DNA of 64,000 bases from JBKBIP01 sp046297495. GTDB taxonomy: Bacteria; Planctomycetota; Planctomycetia; Gemmatales; Gemmataceae. The notes under the pieces were generated by a model. It saw only the letters and a list, made by a program, of their open reading frames with translations, did not search any database and was not told where the DNA came from. Below are positions 7,409-15,490 of this stretch, one piece after another (within the stretch, counting starts at the first letter, position 1; each line of letters starts with the position of its first letter). The stretch lies in NCBI GenBank assembly GCA_046297495.1, contig JBKBIP010000018.1, positions 1 to 64,000 of the forward strand, given 5' to 3'. The position numbers and the translations under genes are program-made.

Positions 7409-9235
7409 TCACATCCCCTCCTCCCTTAACCTTTCCGTCACCAGCGCATCCAATTGTTGCACAGCGGGGGGGATGCGGCGCAAGGCCTGTTGCAGGCGTT
7501 CGTAGGCGGAGCCGCCGGTCGCCGGCCATTGCGCCAGCCACTCTGCCAAGGGGCCGGAGATGTACTGGGACACCAAGGCTTGTTGGCGATTGCGCGTCTG
7601 TTCGCGCTGGTTCTCCACGTATTGCGCGCCGAGCCATTCGACCAATTGGTGCGTGATGGAAGCGGCCAACGGCACCAGGATGACATCCGCCCAATTGACG
7701 CCGCCGGCAGCCAAGGCGGCCGTGATCGACGCCACTTCCAGCGTGAATTTGCTGCCGCGCAGCGTATTGAGCAGGGCCGGGTTCTTCTCCAGGTCCTCGT
7801 AGATGGCGCGGGCCGTCCGCTCCACTTCATCGGCCAAGCCGAGCTGAAAGGCGCGAAATCCTTGCTGAAAGCGCTGTTGCGCCAAGTCGTTCAGGCTGGA
7901 GTGGAAGCCTTTCTCGATGTGCGCCCACACCGGATGTGTGCTCGACCGGCGGACGGCCTCTTTCCGCAATTGATCCAGCCAGCCGTGCAAGGCCCCTTCC
8001 AAAACGGGTTGCTCCGGGATGGCGGCGGTATCGGGCCGGCTCAATGCCTTGTTGAGGACCCCCTTGAGCAAGCGATACGGTGTTCGCACCACCCACAACG
8101 TATTGCTGAGCAAGCGACCTACCCCTGGCAGCTCCAGCAATTCCATCAAGCGCACGAGGGCTTCGTCAAAACGATGGAATTTTTCACTGCTGAGATATTC
8201 CCGGCGATAGCGATTGTCGAACTCGACTTGCCCGGCCAAGACCAAACTTCGCCAGCTTTCCAGGGCGGCCAGGTCGGCACGGACGACGCTGAGCAGCTGT
8301 TCATTTTCCAAGAGCAAATAGTTCATCCCGGCGCGGACGGTACGACGGCGGGCGGTGGCGGCGGGTTCGGCGAGCACGGCTACCTGATTGATGAGCGGGA
8401 TGCGATATTGCGGCGCTTGGCGGGCTGGATCAGCGAGTTGTTCCGGCGTCAGATACGGGATGGCCAAACACGCCACCACCTCCCCTGGCAAACGGCTCAG
8501 CACCGCCGCGCGAAAATGCTCAATGAAGGCCGGTGCGTTGGCCTCCTTCATCTTCATCAGGCAGACGATCACCGGCTTGCCCGATTGCAGCAACAGACGC
8601 AGAAACTGCGTCGGCACCTCGTCGTTGTACCGTTCATCGGAAGCGACATAGATGATGACGTCTGCCAAACCACAGATTTCCAGCAAGCGCGGCACGTAGC
8701 TGGTGGCCGCCCAGGTGGTCATGTCGGGGCAATCCCAGATGACATAATTATGTAACAAGGTGAAAGTCTGCAGGTCTTCGGGAACGCGGCGGACTTGATA
8801 CACGTCCTCATCCAGGTTGGCGGGTTGGGCTTCGGTCAAACGCCGCAATGGGCCGAGAAAGCCGGCGTGCCCCGACCAGGTCAGCGGGCCAGTGGAGCTG
8901 GTGTAGGCGATGGGGTGGCGGGTGAAGCCCGCTTGCGGGTTGGCTTCGGCGGCGGTGGCACCGCTGAGCAAGTTGGCCACGGTGCTTTTCCCCGCCCCCG
9001 CACCGCCGACGACGGCAATGTGCAACGGCACCGGCGGTTGGGAGTCAAGAAACGGCCCGATGCAGTCACGCACGATGGCCGCCGCCAGCCGCAGGCGGCC
9101 GGCTTGACTGGCCTGATCCGGTTGTTGCCGGCTGTGTGTTTCCAACCAACTCAGGTCCTCGGCCAATTGGGCCGTCAGTGCCCGGCTGGCGTGCTCATCG
9201 GTCGTCGGATGGGTGGGTTCAGCAAGTGTGCTCAT
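7409..9235 (-). CDS. Dynamin-like / Era-type GTPase, membrane associated
   Basis: A 608-residue protein with a single G domain at the N-terminus. The P-loop is GGAGAGKST (residues 77-85). The G3 motif is degenerate, WDCPD (167-171), in place of DxxG. The G4-like segment is VIVCLMKMKE (about 222-231), lacking a clear NKxD. The remaining 370 residues are helical, with a hydrophobic segment near 500-535 (SITAALAAGGVNWADVIL, then LVPLAASITHQLVEWL) that could insert into or lie on a membrane. This layout resembles bacterial dynamin-like or YfjP-type GTPases, which remodel membranes or act as stress proteins. The weak G4 motif makes guanine specificity uncertain. The gene starts 103 bases from the end of thiO on the same strand and may share its transcript. 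Confidence 0.75.
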   Translation of the reverse strand: MSTLAEPTHPTTDEHASRALTAQLAEDLSWLETHSRQQPDQASQAGRLRLAAAIVRDCIGPFLDSQPPVPLHIAVVGGAGAGKSTVANLLSGATAAEANPQAGFTRHPIAYTSSTGPLTWSGHAGFLGPLRRLTEAQPANLDEDVYQVRRVPEDLQTFTLLHNYVIWDCPDMTTWAATSYVPRLLEICGLADVIIYVASDERYNDEVPTQFLRLLLQSGKPVIVCLMKMKEANAPAFIEHFRAAVLSRLPGEVVACLAIPYLTPEQLADPARQAPQYRIPLINQVAVLAEPAATARRRTVRAGMNYLLLENEQLLSVVRADLAALESWRSLVLAGQVEFDNRYRREYLSSEKFHRFDEALVRLMELLELPGVGRLLSNTLWVVRTPYRLLKGVLNKALSRPDTAAIPEQPVLEGALHGWLDQLRKEAVRRSSTHPVWAHIEKGFHSSLNDLAQQRFQQGFRAFQLGLADEVERTARAIYEDLEKNPALLNTLRGSKFTLEVASITAALAAGGVNWADVILVPLAASITHQLVEWLGAQYVENQREQTRNRQQALVSQYISGPLAEWLAQWPATGGSAYERLQQALRRIPPAVQQLDALVTERLREEGM

Positions 9236-9338
9236 GGGCAGGATTGGGTTGTTGATGAATCCGTTGTCGGTTCAATGTTTAGCGAGCGAGCCACAGGCGA
9301 GCCTGTTTCAAACACTCCCCTATTCTACTCTCTCCCCC

Positions 9339-10466
9339 TCACGCACGGAACGCCGGTTGATAATGGTCCCCCGGCGTGCGATCCAGGCGGAAATCCGCCA
9401 GCGGCACGGTCAGCGGTTGGCCCAAGATCAACTCCTTCAGCACCGTCGCCGTCGCCGGAGACAGTTGGATGCCAGCGCGAAAGTGGCCCGCCGCCACCAC
9501 GAGATTGTCCAGTCCTGGAACCGGGCCGAGAAACGGCAAGCCATCGGGACTGCCGGGGCGCAGACCCGCCCAGCAGCGTTCCAGATGGGCTTGTTGGAGA
9601 GTGGGTACGATGGACGTGGCCAACTGTAAAAGATCGTGGATCGCCTGGGCCGTGGTGCGCTTCTCGTAACCGGCGTCTTCCTCGGTGGAACCGACCAGCA
9701 CCCGGCCATCGGGACGCGGCACCAGATAATGCGCCCCCACCATGATAATACGACGGAATACAGGTGTCAGCGTTCGCAGCAAGGCGATCTGGCCGCGAAT
9801 GGGCCGAATACCCAACCGCCAACCCAGCGGGCGCAGCAGGGAATCCGTCCAGGCTCCCGCCGCGATCACGAAGCGTTCCGCCCGCATCGCCCCTTGATCG
9901 CCATGAACCGCCACCACGCGCGCGCCGGCGACTTCGATGTGCCCCAGGGGGCAGCCCGGCCGCAACCGCACCCCCAACGCCCCGCAACCGGCCAGCAACG
10001 CCTTCAAATGACGCGGATTACGCAGTTGGGCCATGTCCGGTAAATGATAGACGACGTGAGAACCAGTCGTCATCCGTGGTTCCAAGTGGGCCGCCGCGTC
10101 TTCGCTGAGTTTTTCAAAAGGGATGCCTTCCGCACGCCAGCAATGGGTCCAATCGTCATCCGCCTCGCTCACCAGCTCCAGCCCGCCGCAGCGCCAGAAG
10201 CCATTGTCCATGCCGGTGCGTTCGCGCAGCTCCGCCGACAGACTCGGAAACATGACGGCAGAGCGCGCCCGCAACTGATCATAAGGCGTCGCGGCTCGCT
10301 CCGGATTCCCCGGCGGCAAAATCCCCGCCCCCGCCCACGACGCCTCTTGACCCATGTCTCCCCTATCGACCACCTCGACGCGCAAGCCCTCACGCGCCAG
10401 AAAATAGGCGCAGGTCAACCCAATGACGCCGCCGCCGATGATCAACACGTCCCGCTGCTCGTTCAT
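9339..10466 (-). CDS. thiO: Glycine oxidase ThiO-like FAD oxidoreductase
   Basis: A 375-residue member of the DAO family. The usual ThiO product is iminoglycine for the thiazole ring of thiamine. The dinucleotide-binding start is clear: VLIIGGGVIGLTCAYFLARE followed by the acidic strand end VEVVDRG (within residues 6-35). Further family marks are the EASWAGAGILPPG segment after the FAD fold, the central substrate-domain motif IRPIRGQIALL, and the C-terminal CWAGLRPGSPDGLPFLGPV with GHFRAGIQLSPATA, which contacts FAD. The ATG at 10464-10466 was chosen because the fold begins directly after it; an upstream in-frame ATG at 10535 would add 23 residues of non-conserved sequence. No other thiamine gene is nearby, so a different amine substrate is possible. 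Confidence 0.85.
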   Translation of the reverse strand: MNEQRDVLIIGGGVIGLTCAYFLAREGLRVEVVDRGDMGQEASWAGAGILPPGNPERAATPYDQLRARSAVMFPSLSAELRERTGMDNGFWRCGGLELVSEADDDWTHCWRAEGIPFEKLSEDAAAHLEPRMTTGSHVVYHLPDMAQLRNPRHLKALLAGCGALGVRLRPGCPLGHIEVAGARVVAVHGDQGAMRAERFVIAAGAWTDSLLRPLGWRLGIRPIRGQIALLRTLTPVFRRIIMVGAHYLVPRPDGRVLVGSTEEDAGYEKRTTAQAIHDLLQLATSIVPTLQQAHLERCWAGLRPGSPDGLPFLGPVPGLDNLVVAAGHFRAGIQLSPATATVLKELILGQPLTVPLADFRLDRTPGDHYQPAFRA

Positions 10467-10535
10467 GGAGTTGTTATAGGAAATCGCGGCGGGCGAGGGA
10501 GAGCGAAGGAACGAGAGGAATGGCTTACCATTCAT

Positions 10536-11894
10536 TTATAGGTCGATACGAACCACCACACCATACGGCGGGGCGAAGTAGTCGGAGCCATTGACCAGCC
10601 CCCACAGCACCGTATAGGGCGGCTCCTGAGCAGGGAACTCAATGTAACCGTCCGTCAATACCAACACGGCGCTGACTTCCGTGTCATCGGCCAGTTTCAG
10701 CATGGCGGGGCTCATGTCGCTGCCGCCGAAGCCGGCAATGCGGTATTCGGCCAATTGCGGCGGTTCGATCCATTCATCGCTGGTGACTTCAATGTCACAT
10801 TGCAGGATATGCACCTGCGACACACCGGAGCCATCGCAGAAGGACGCAATCGTGCCCAGGATTTTGGGCAAGTCACTGGCCATCGAGCCGCTGGTATCCA
10901 AGACGATGTGCAGTGTCCAACCTTCGCGTTTGCGGCCGCACAAGACAATGTCGGCGCGGTCGGCGCCGCGGCGGGACGGGCGGGCGTAACTTCGGGCCGA
11001 CGGCGCCACCGCGTCCATCCAGTGCTGCAAAGCCAGCTGCCAGGGGGGGTGATAGGCCGTCTGCACCGCTTTGATTAACGATTCGCCCCGTTCCGGCTCG
11101 ATCAGTGTCCCTGCCTCATCGGCGGCGTTCATCTGCTTGCGCAGCGCGCCGAGACTGGCGGCCTTGACCGCTTCCCGGCGGACGCGCTCGGTCAAGCGTT
11201 GCCGTTCCTCGGGGGTCAGTTCGGGTTCCAGGGACGTTTCCTGGGGTAAGTCGAGCAGGTCGCCAAGTACCTTGCCGTGCAGTTCTTTCGGCTCTGGAGG
11301 CGGGGGAGTGTCGGGGGGGAGCAAGCCGGCTTCTTCCAGCGCTTGCCGCATCGGCGAGCGGCGCGGGGGTAGCTTGGTCCGCCGTCGTCCCCGCCCGCCG
11401 CCGGACCAGCAACCGATCTTGCTTCCCTGCCCGCTCTGAGACAACTCGGTGACGATCTTTTCCAACCCCTCTTCGCTTGCCCCCACGCGTACCAGTCCCC
11501 CCAACGGCGGCAGGCGGCGCAGCTCCTCGCGCAGCATGTCGTTAATGACATAATCATGGGCTACATTGACCAGGTGGCGGTTGGCGCTGCCGCGCCGGCC
11601 GTGCGTGTCCAGGGCCAGGTGCAGCAGCTCATGCGCCATGATGAACGCCGCTTCCCCTAACGGCAGCTGCGCGAACACGTCGGGGTTGATGGCCAGCAAG
11701 CCGGACGGACCAATGGCGGCCACGGGGAAATAGCGTGTCGCCTTGACGCGCACGCAATGCGCCAAGCCAGCCAGGTGTGGCAAGCTGGCGCACACCAGCC
11801 GCAGCGCCATCTTGGCCCGCTGCACGCTGGCCCCCTTGGTCCCTTTGGCGGCGGCTAGGCCGAAGTCCTCCGCCGGTGTCGGCAAATCGCTCAT
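10536..11894 (-). CDS. VWA-like protein with putative metallopeptidase domain (DUF2201 type)
   Basis: A 452-residue cytoplasmic protein of the DUF2201 type. The N-terminal domain has a zinc-peptidase-like helix FIMAHELLHLAL with HELLH at residues 88-92, then AHDYVINDMLREEL. A proline- and charge-rich linker covers about 160-235. The C-terminal domain is von Willebrand A-like, with the MIDAS start LDTSGSM at 332-338 and LVLTDG near 420. Proteins of this family are usually encoded beside MoxR-type AAA ATPases and are thought to act with them as chaperones that insert cofactors or remodel targets. The stop overlaps nothing upstream, but its own start overlaps the stop of the preceding ATPase gene by four bases (ATGA), which implies translational coupling. 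Whether the HELLH site is proteolytic is unknown. Confidence 0.85.
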   Translation of the reverse strand: MSDLPTPAEDFGLAAAKGTKGASVQRAKMALRLVCASLPHLAGLAHCVRVKATRYFPVAAIGPSGLLAINPDVFAQLPLGEAAFIMAHELLHLALDTHGRRGSANRHLVNVAHDYVINDMLREELRRLPPLGGLVRVGASEEGLEKIVTELSQSGQGSKIGCWSGGGRGRRRTKLPPRRSPMRQALEEAGLLPPDTPPPPEPKELHGKVLGDLLDLPQETSLEPELTPEERQRLTERVRREAVKAASLGALRKQMNAADEAGTLIEPERGESLIKAVQTAYHPPWQLALQHWMDAVAPSARSYARPSRRGADRADIVLCGRKREGWTLHIVLDTSGSMASDLPKILGTIASFCDGSGVSQVHILQCDIEVTSDEWIEPPQLAEYRIAGFGGSDMSPAMLKLADDTEVSAVLVLTDGYIEFPAQEPPYTVLWGLVNGSDYFAPPYGVVVRIDL

Positions 11895-12940
11895 AAGCCT
11901 GTCACATCCTTCAACGTCTGGAGCATGGTTTCGGAAGCCCCCAACTCGGCCCAGGGCGTCACCAAATCGAGCAAAGCGGCGAAGCGAAATTCATACGGCA
12001 ACGCGGCCAGCAGGGCGTTGATCTTGTGGGCGAAACCGTCTGGTGAATCTGGCTCCACCGGTTTCAGCTCACCCCGTTCCACCGCCTTGCGCAACCGGCT
12101 GACAATGAACCACAGGGCGGTATCCTGCTCCGGCAACAAGTCGGGATCGTCGAGATAGTCCTCCAGCGGCAAAATCTGGGCCAGTCCCTCTTCGGCCAAG
12201 GCGCAGAACAAACCGGCGTCCTCGGAGCTAAGCCGGCCAAACGCCAGCGCCCGCCGTTCGTCACTGGTCAACGAGCCGGCTTGCTCGGCCAGGCCGAGAT
12301 CGTGCGACAACAAGGCCCACGAGCGCGGCGTCGAGAACGGCACTGGCTCGCGCGGCACCGGCCGGCCTAGGGCGTGCGGCACATAACGGATGAAGGCGCG
12401 AATTTCGGAGCGAATCCCGTTGGCGCCGGCCCAGCGCAACCAGCCGGGGACATCAATGCGCAGCTGCACGATGAACACGCGGTTGACCAACGCGCTACTC
12501 AGCATTTGCGTCATGGCATTGTCTTGAGTACGATTGCCGGCCGCCACCACCCACGTTCCCGGCGGCAGTCGATGTTCCCCCAGCCGTCGTTCCAGCAACA
12601 GCGAGTAGAACGCTTTTTGCACTTCCGGCGGCGCCGCCGGCAGCTCGTCCAGGAACAAGCAAAAGGGCCGGGACGGGTCGGGCAACACCACGCGCGGCGG
12701 GCAGAACACAGTGCGCTGGTTGACCAGTTTCGGCACCCCGCTGACATCTTCCGGAGCGATTTGCGTCCCCAACAGCGAGCGGCACTCCAACCCCGCTTCC
12801 GCCGCCGCTTGCTGGACGATGTCCGACTTGCCGACGCCAGGAGAAGACAATAACAAGACACTCTCTTCCGCCGCCAGGCAGCGCAGCAGCGCCTTGGCTT
12901 GGTCCAGCGTGAGCGTGCCGTCTGAGGTTGCCTTGCTCAT
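11891..12940 (-). CDS. MoxR-type AAA ATPase, first of two paralogues
   Basis: A 349-residue AAA+ ATPase with Walker A SSPGVGKSD (residues 32-40), Walker B CLFLDELPAAPPEVQKA (about 94-110), sensor 1 WVVAAGNRTQDNAM and an RVFIVQLRID segment that marks the MoxR clade. Hydrolysis would drive remodelling of a partner, most likely the VWA protein encoded immediately downstream, with which it overlaps by four bases. The C-terminal 120 residues are a helical lid with no added domain, unlike its neighbour. It is only six bases from the second ATPase gene, and the two proteins are closely similar through the ATPase core (for example LLGTQIAPEDVSGVP is shared), so they are a tandem duplication that has diverged in the C-terminus. 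Confidence 0.9.
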   Translation of the reverse strand: MSKATSDGTLTLDQAKALLRCLAAEESVLLLSSPGVGKSDIVQQAAAEAGLECRSLLGTQIAPEDVSGVPKLVNQRTVFCPPRVVLPDPSRPFCLFLDELPAAPPEVQKAFYSLLLERRLGEHRLPPGTWVVAAGNRTQDNAMTQMLSSALVNRVFIVQLRIDVPGWLRWAGANGIRSEIRAFIRYVPHALGRPVPREPVPFSTPRSWALLSHDLGLAEQAGSLTSDERRALAFGRLSSEDAGLFCALAEEGLAQILPLEDYLDDPDLLPEQDTALWFIVSRLRKAVERGELKPVEPDSPDGFAHKINALLAALPYEFRFAALLDLVTPWAELGASETMLQTLKDVTGL

Positions 12941-12946
12941 AAGTGG

Positions 12947-13948
12947 CTACTTGAGTTCGTTCGCGTTCATGCCAAGGCGCAAACCGTGGGCGGCCAGTTT
13001 CTTCCGCACGTCCTTCAACGCCGATTCGCCAAAATGACGAATTTGCAACAATTCATCGGCCGTCTTCCGCACCAAGTCCCGAACTGTCGTGACTCCGTCG
13101 CTTTCCAAGCAATTGACGGCCCGCACGGATAATGCCAAGTCCGCGATGGACTGGTCCAGGATGGCCGCAGCAGCGGCGGGACGGGGAGTCTGGTAACCGC
13201 AACTCTCGACGAAATCGAGGGCGTCATCCCTGGTCACGCGGCCTAACGCCAAGGCGCGGGCCAGCGGTTCGTTCAGGATGCCACCTTGCTCGGCCAAATC
13301 CAAAGCCCGAGATAACGAGGCCCAGGCCCGCGGCGTCGAAAACGGCACTGGCTCGCGCGGCACTGGCCGGAGCAGCGCATTGGATTTTTGCTCGATGAAC
13401 GTTACGATCTCAGGCCGGATGTGATTGGCTCTGGCCCAGGTCAACCATTCGGGCACATCGATGCGGATTTGCAGCACCAACACGCGGTTGACCAAGGCAC
13501 TGGAGATGGTGCGGACCAAGGCGCGGTCCTCGGCCCGGTTGCCGGCGGCCACGACCCAGGTGCCAGCGGGCAACAGAAATTCGCCGATGCGCCGCTCCAG
13601 CAGCAGCGAGTAAAACGCCTTCTGCACGTCGGGGGCGCAAGCGGGCAGCTCATCGAGAAACAGGCAAAACTTCTCCGGATTGTCTGGCAGCAGCACGCGC
13701 GGCGGGCAGAACACGGAGCGCTCGCCGATGATGCGCGGCACGCCGCTGACATCTTCGGGGGCGATCTGCGTTCCTAATAGCGACTTGCACGGCAAGCCGG
13801 ACTCGGCGGCGGCTTGCCGGACCACGTCCGACTTCCCCACCCCTGGCGGCGACAGCAACAACAAACTTTGCTCCTGGGCCAGGCAGCGAATCAACGCCTT
13901 GGCCTGGCTGAGCGTGACGGTTTCCACCAACGCGCCGTCGTCACTCAT
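12947..13948 (-). CDS. MoxR-type AAA ATPase fused to RNA polymerase alpha-CTD
   Basis: A 333-residue protein. Residues 1 to about 260 form an AAA+ core closely related to the neighbouring paralogue: Walker A SPPGVGKSD (33-41), Walker B CLFLDELPACAPDVQKA and sensor 1 WVVAAGNRAEDRAL. The last 70 residues are a different domain that closely resembles the C-terminal domain of the RNA polymerase alpha subunit. SIADLALSVRAVNCLES, then TVRDLVRKTADELLQIRHFG and LAAHGLRLGMN follow the alpha-CTD consensus, including the helix-hairpin-helix that contacts UP-element DNA and activators. In alpha this domain binds DNA or regulators; here it may tether the ATPase to DNA or RNA polymerase, or simply serve as a protein-binding module. 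The gene is the first ATPase of the module, six bases ahead of its paralogue. Confidence 0.9.
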   Translation of the reverse strand: MSDDGALVETVTLSQAKALIRCLAQEQSLLLLSPPGVGKSDVVRQAAAESGLPCKSLLGTQIAPEDVSGVPRIIGERSVFCPPRVLLPDNPEKFCLFLDELPACAPDVQKAFYSLLLERRIGEFLLPAGTWVVAAGNRAEDRALVRTISSALVNRVLVLQIRIDVPEWLTWARANHIRPEIVTFIEQKSNALLRPVPREPVPFSTPRAWASLSRALDLAEQGGILNEPLARALALGRVTRDDALDFVESCGYQTPRPAAAAAILDQSIADLALSVRAVNCLESDGVTTVRDLVRKTADELLQIRHFGESALKDVRKKLAAHGLRLGMNANELK

Positions 13949-13987
13949 CGCGGTCTTTCCTCCCTCACCTCCGGGCGAGATTGAACC

Positions 13988-15007
13988 CTACACCTTCCAA
14001 CCGTCCGGACAGAACACCCCTTCATCCCAGGGGCGGTCCCATGCTTCTTGTTCTTGTAGATCGCGCATGCCGCCGTAATGCAGGACGAAATAGCGGGTCA
14101 TGCAGGGGCTGTCCAGGCTCAGCGCCGCCGTCCACGCTTGCCGCCACGCCGCGAACAAGGGACGTTTTTCCAGCCGATAGCCGGTAGGGGGAAAACGTCC
14201 CTGCCGATGGGCACGGGCGTTGTACAACAAGATCAAACCCCAGGCCAGTACCGCCGCCGCAGAGCCAGCGGCAGGCGGCTGTCGGAAGCCGCGCGACAGC
14301 AAGGGGAACTGCTCCCCATACAGAGCCGCGATGGCGGCCAGCAAGCGCCGGCGGGCATGCAAGAGGTTCGCCAACGCTTGCAACTCCTCCCCTTGCAAGA
14401 TCCAAGCCAGCGCTCCCAAGTGGGCGGCGTCGTTGACGCGCAACAGATAGCGCAACCCCCGCGCCACCGGTCCGCGCGCCCCCTCACGGACCAAGAGGGC
14501 ATGGACCCTTTCCGTGTCCACTCCTTCCCACAGATCGAGCAACAGCCCCGGCTGGCGCCTCAGCAGCTGGGCCAATTCCCGCCGACAGATCGCTTCGTCG
14601 GCGTGACGCAACAGGACGGCCGCTTCCTCCCACGTCGCGCAGCCGCCGAGTCGATTCCCCCAGTGCGTCAGCGCTTGCAGCGGAACCGCGCGCTCCTGAA
14701 AGATGGCGCCTAGCTCGGCACACAAGGTTTTCAGATCGTATTCCGGCAGTTTCACGCCGGTCTTGCGTTTCTTTTTGCGCTGGGGGGGGTTCTGTTCCTC
14801 CAGCGCTTCTTGCCGCAGTTCCATCGGACCAGGCCAAAGCACTTCGACCGGCGGGCGCTCCGGCACGTCCGGTTCGAGTGGCGGCGGCACATAGCCATCA
14901 AGGTCTTCTGGCAAGACAAAGCCATGCTCAACCAGATAGTGGGCCTCTACCAAGGTTAAGGCCCCCCGTTGCCAGAAATGCTCGATCAGTTGTTGAATGA
15001 CTTTCAT
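13988..15007 (-). CDS. Helical protein of the AAA/VWA module, unknown function
   Basis: A 339-residue soluble protein with no recognised family. The N-terminus (MKVIQQLIEHFWQRG, LTLVEAHYLVEHGFV) looks like a small helical domain. It is followed by a proline-rich stretch (about 40-75), a basic patch RKKKRKTG near 88-95, and then a long leucine- and arginine-rich helical body with repeated ALxxLLxxR-like segments, reminiscent of HEAT-like or armadillo-like packing but too irregular to call. The ATG at 15007 was chosen because the frame upstream of it (to 15172) overlaps the Tudor-like gene and has no coding character. It is followed 39 bases later by the alpha-CTD ATPase gene, so it is probably a partner in that complex. 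Confidence 0.75.
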   Translation of the reverse strand: MKVIQQLIEHFWQRGALTLVEAHYLVEHGFVLPEDLDGYVPPPLEPDVPERPPVEVLWPGPMELRQEALEEQNPPQRKKKRKTGVKLPEYDLKTLCAELGAIFQERAVPLQALTHWGNRLGGCATWEEAAVLLRHADEAICRRELAQLLRRQPGLLLDLWEGVDTERVHALLVREGARGPVARGLRYLLRVNDAAHLGALAWILQGEELQALANLLHARRRLLAAIAALYGEQFPLLSRGFRQPPAAGSAAAVLAWGLILLYNARAHRQGRFPPTGYRLEKRPLFAAWRQAWTAALSLDSPCMTRYFVLHYGGMRDLQEQEAWDRPWDEGVFCPDGWKV

Positions 15008-15053
15008 GCGGTATCCGCGTAGAGAGACTTGAAGAAGCTGATCGGGTCGGGCA

Positions 15054-15080
15054 GATTCATCGGTTGGCGCGAGCCAACGA
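15054..15080. repeat. Degenerate copy of the dispersed palindromic element
   Basis: GATTCATCGGTTGGC is followed by a GCGA loop and GCCAACGAACGC, so the left arm of the family is intact while the right arm pairs only over about seven bases. It lies in the short gap between the helical protein and the Tudor-like gene. Confidence 0.45.
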
Positions 15081-15126
15081 ACGCAAAGGGATGCATCACT
15101 TTCTTGTTCCTGTTCAATTGATGCTC

Positions 15127-15450
15127 TCAATCCGCCTGGCGCTCGACTCGGACCATGGCGATGGCGGTCCACTCCTCGTCGCCGTCATCGTAGCGGATGT
15201 AAATGGCTTCGCCGCGTCGTGAGGTGACAAGACCGGGGTAATAGAATGGTCCCCCCAGCCAGCGTCCGAAAACGCGACTGCCCACGCTAATGTCGATTTC
15301 GGATATTTCCTCGTTGGCCACTTGTGCCCGGTCGCCATCATCGAATTGGATCACCGCGAAATCATCGGAGGTGCCGCAGACGATCCCCGGATACCACCAC
15401 GCCACCTCGGCCGGCCAGCGTGCCAGAACCCGATCCCCGATCTGCCACAT
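15127..15450 (-). CDS. Protein with two Tudor-like repeats
   Basis: A 107-residue protein made of two tandem Tudor/agenet-like SH3 barrels. Repeat 1 covers about residues 2-52 (IGDRVLARWPAEVAWWYPGIV and FDDGDRAQV) and repeat 2 about 54-103 (VGSRVFGRWLGGPFYYPGLV and YDDGDEEWT). The G-x-R-V-x-x-R-W start, the WYPG/YYPG turn and the DDGD turn align between the repeats, so they arose by internal duplication. Tudor-like folds in eukaryotes bind methylated peptides; in bacteria the role is unknown, and DUF4537-like proteins are the closest architecture that comes to mind. It is encoded at the head of the AAA/VWA module, 119 bases upstream of the helical protein, with nothing else between. Confidence 0.75.
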   Translation of the reverse strand: MWQIGDRVLARWPAEVAWWYPGIVCGTSDDFAVIQFDDGDRAQVANEEISEIDISVGSRVFGRWLGGPFYYPGLVTSRRGEAIYIRYDDGDEEWTAIAMVRVERQAD

Positions 15451-15490
15451 GATGGACCTCTGATTGGAATGTGTTGAACGGCTGTCAACA

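Noticed and set aside
7454..8755. 433-codon plus-strand frame opposite the GTPase gene, downstream of the orphan promoter
   Set aside because: The GTPase on the minus strand has a perfect P-loop and coherent fold. The antisense frame is histidine-, glutamine- and arginine-rich without domains. Only an RNA role for the promoter is kept open.
9339..10535. Longer start for ThiO at 10535
   Set aside because: The added 23 residues are not conserved, and the FAD fold begins directly after the ATG at 10466.
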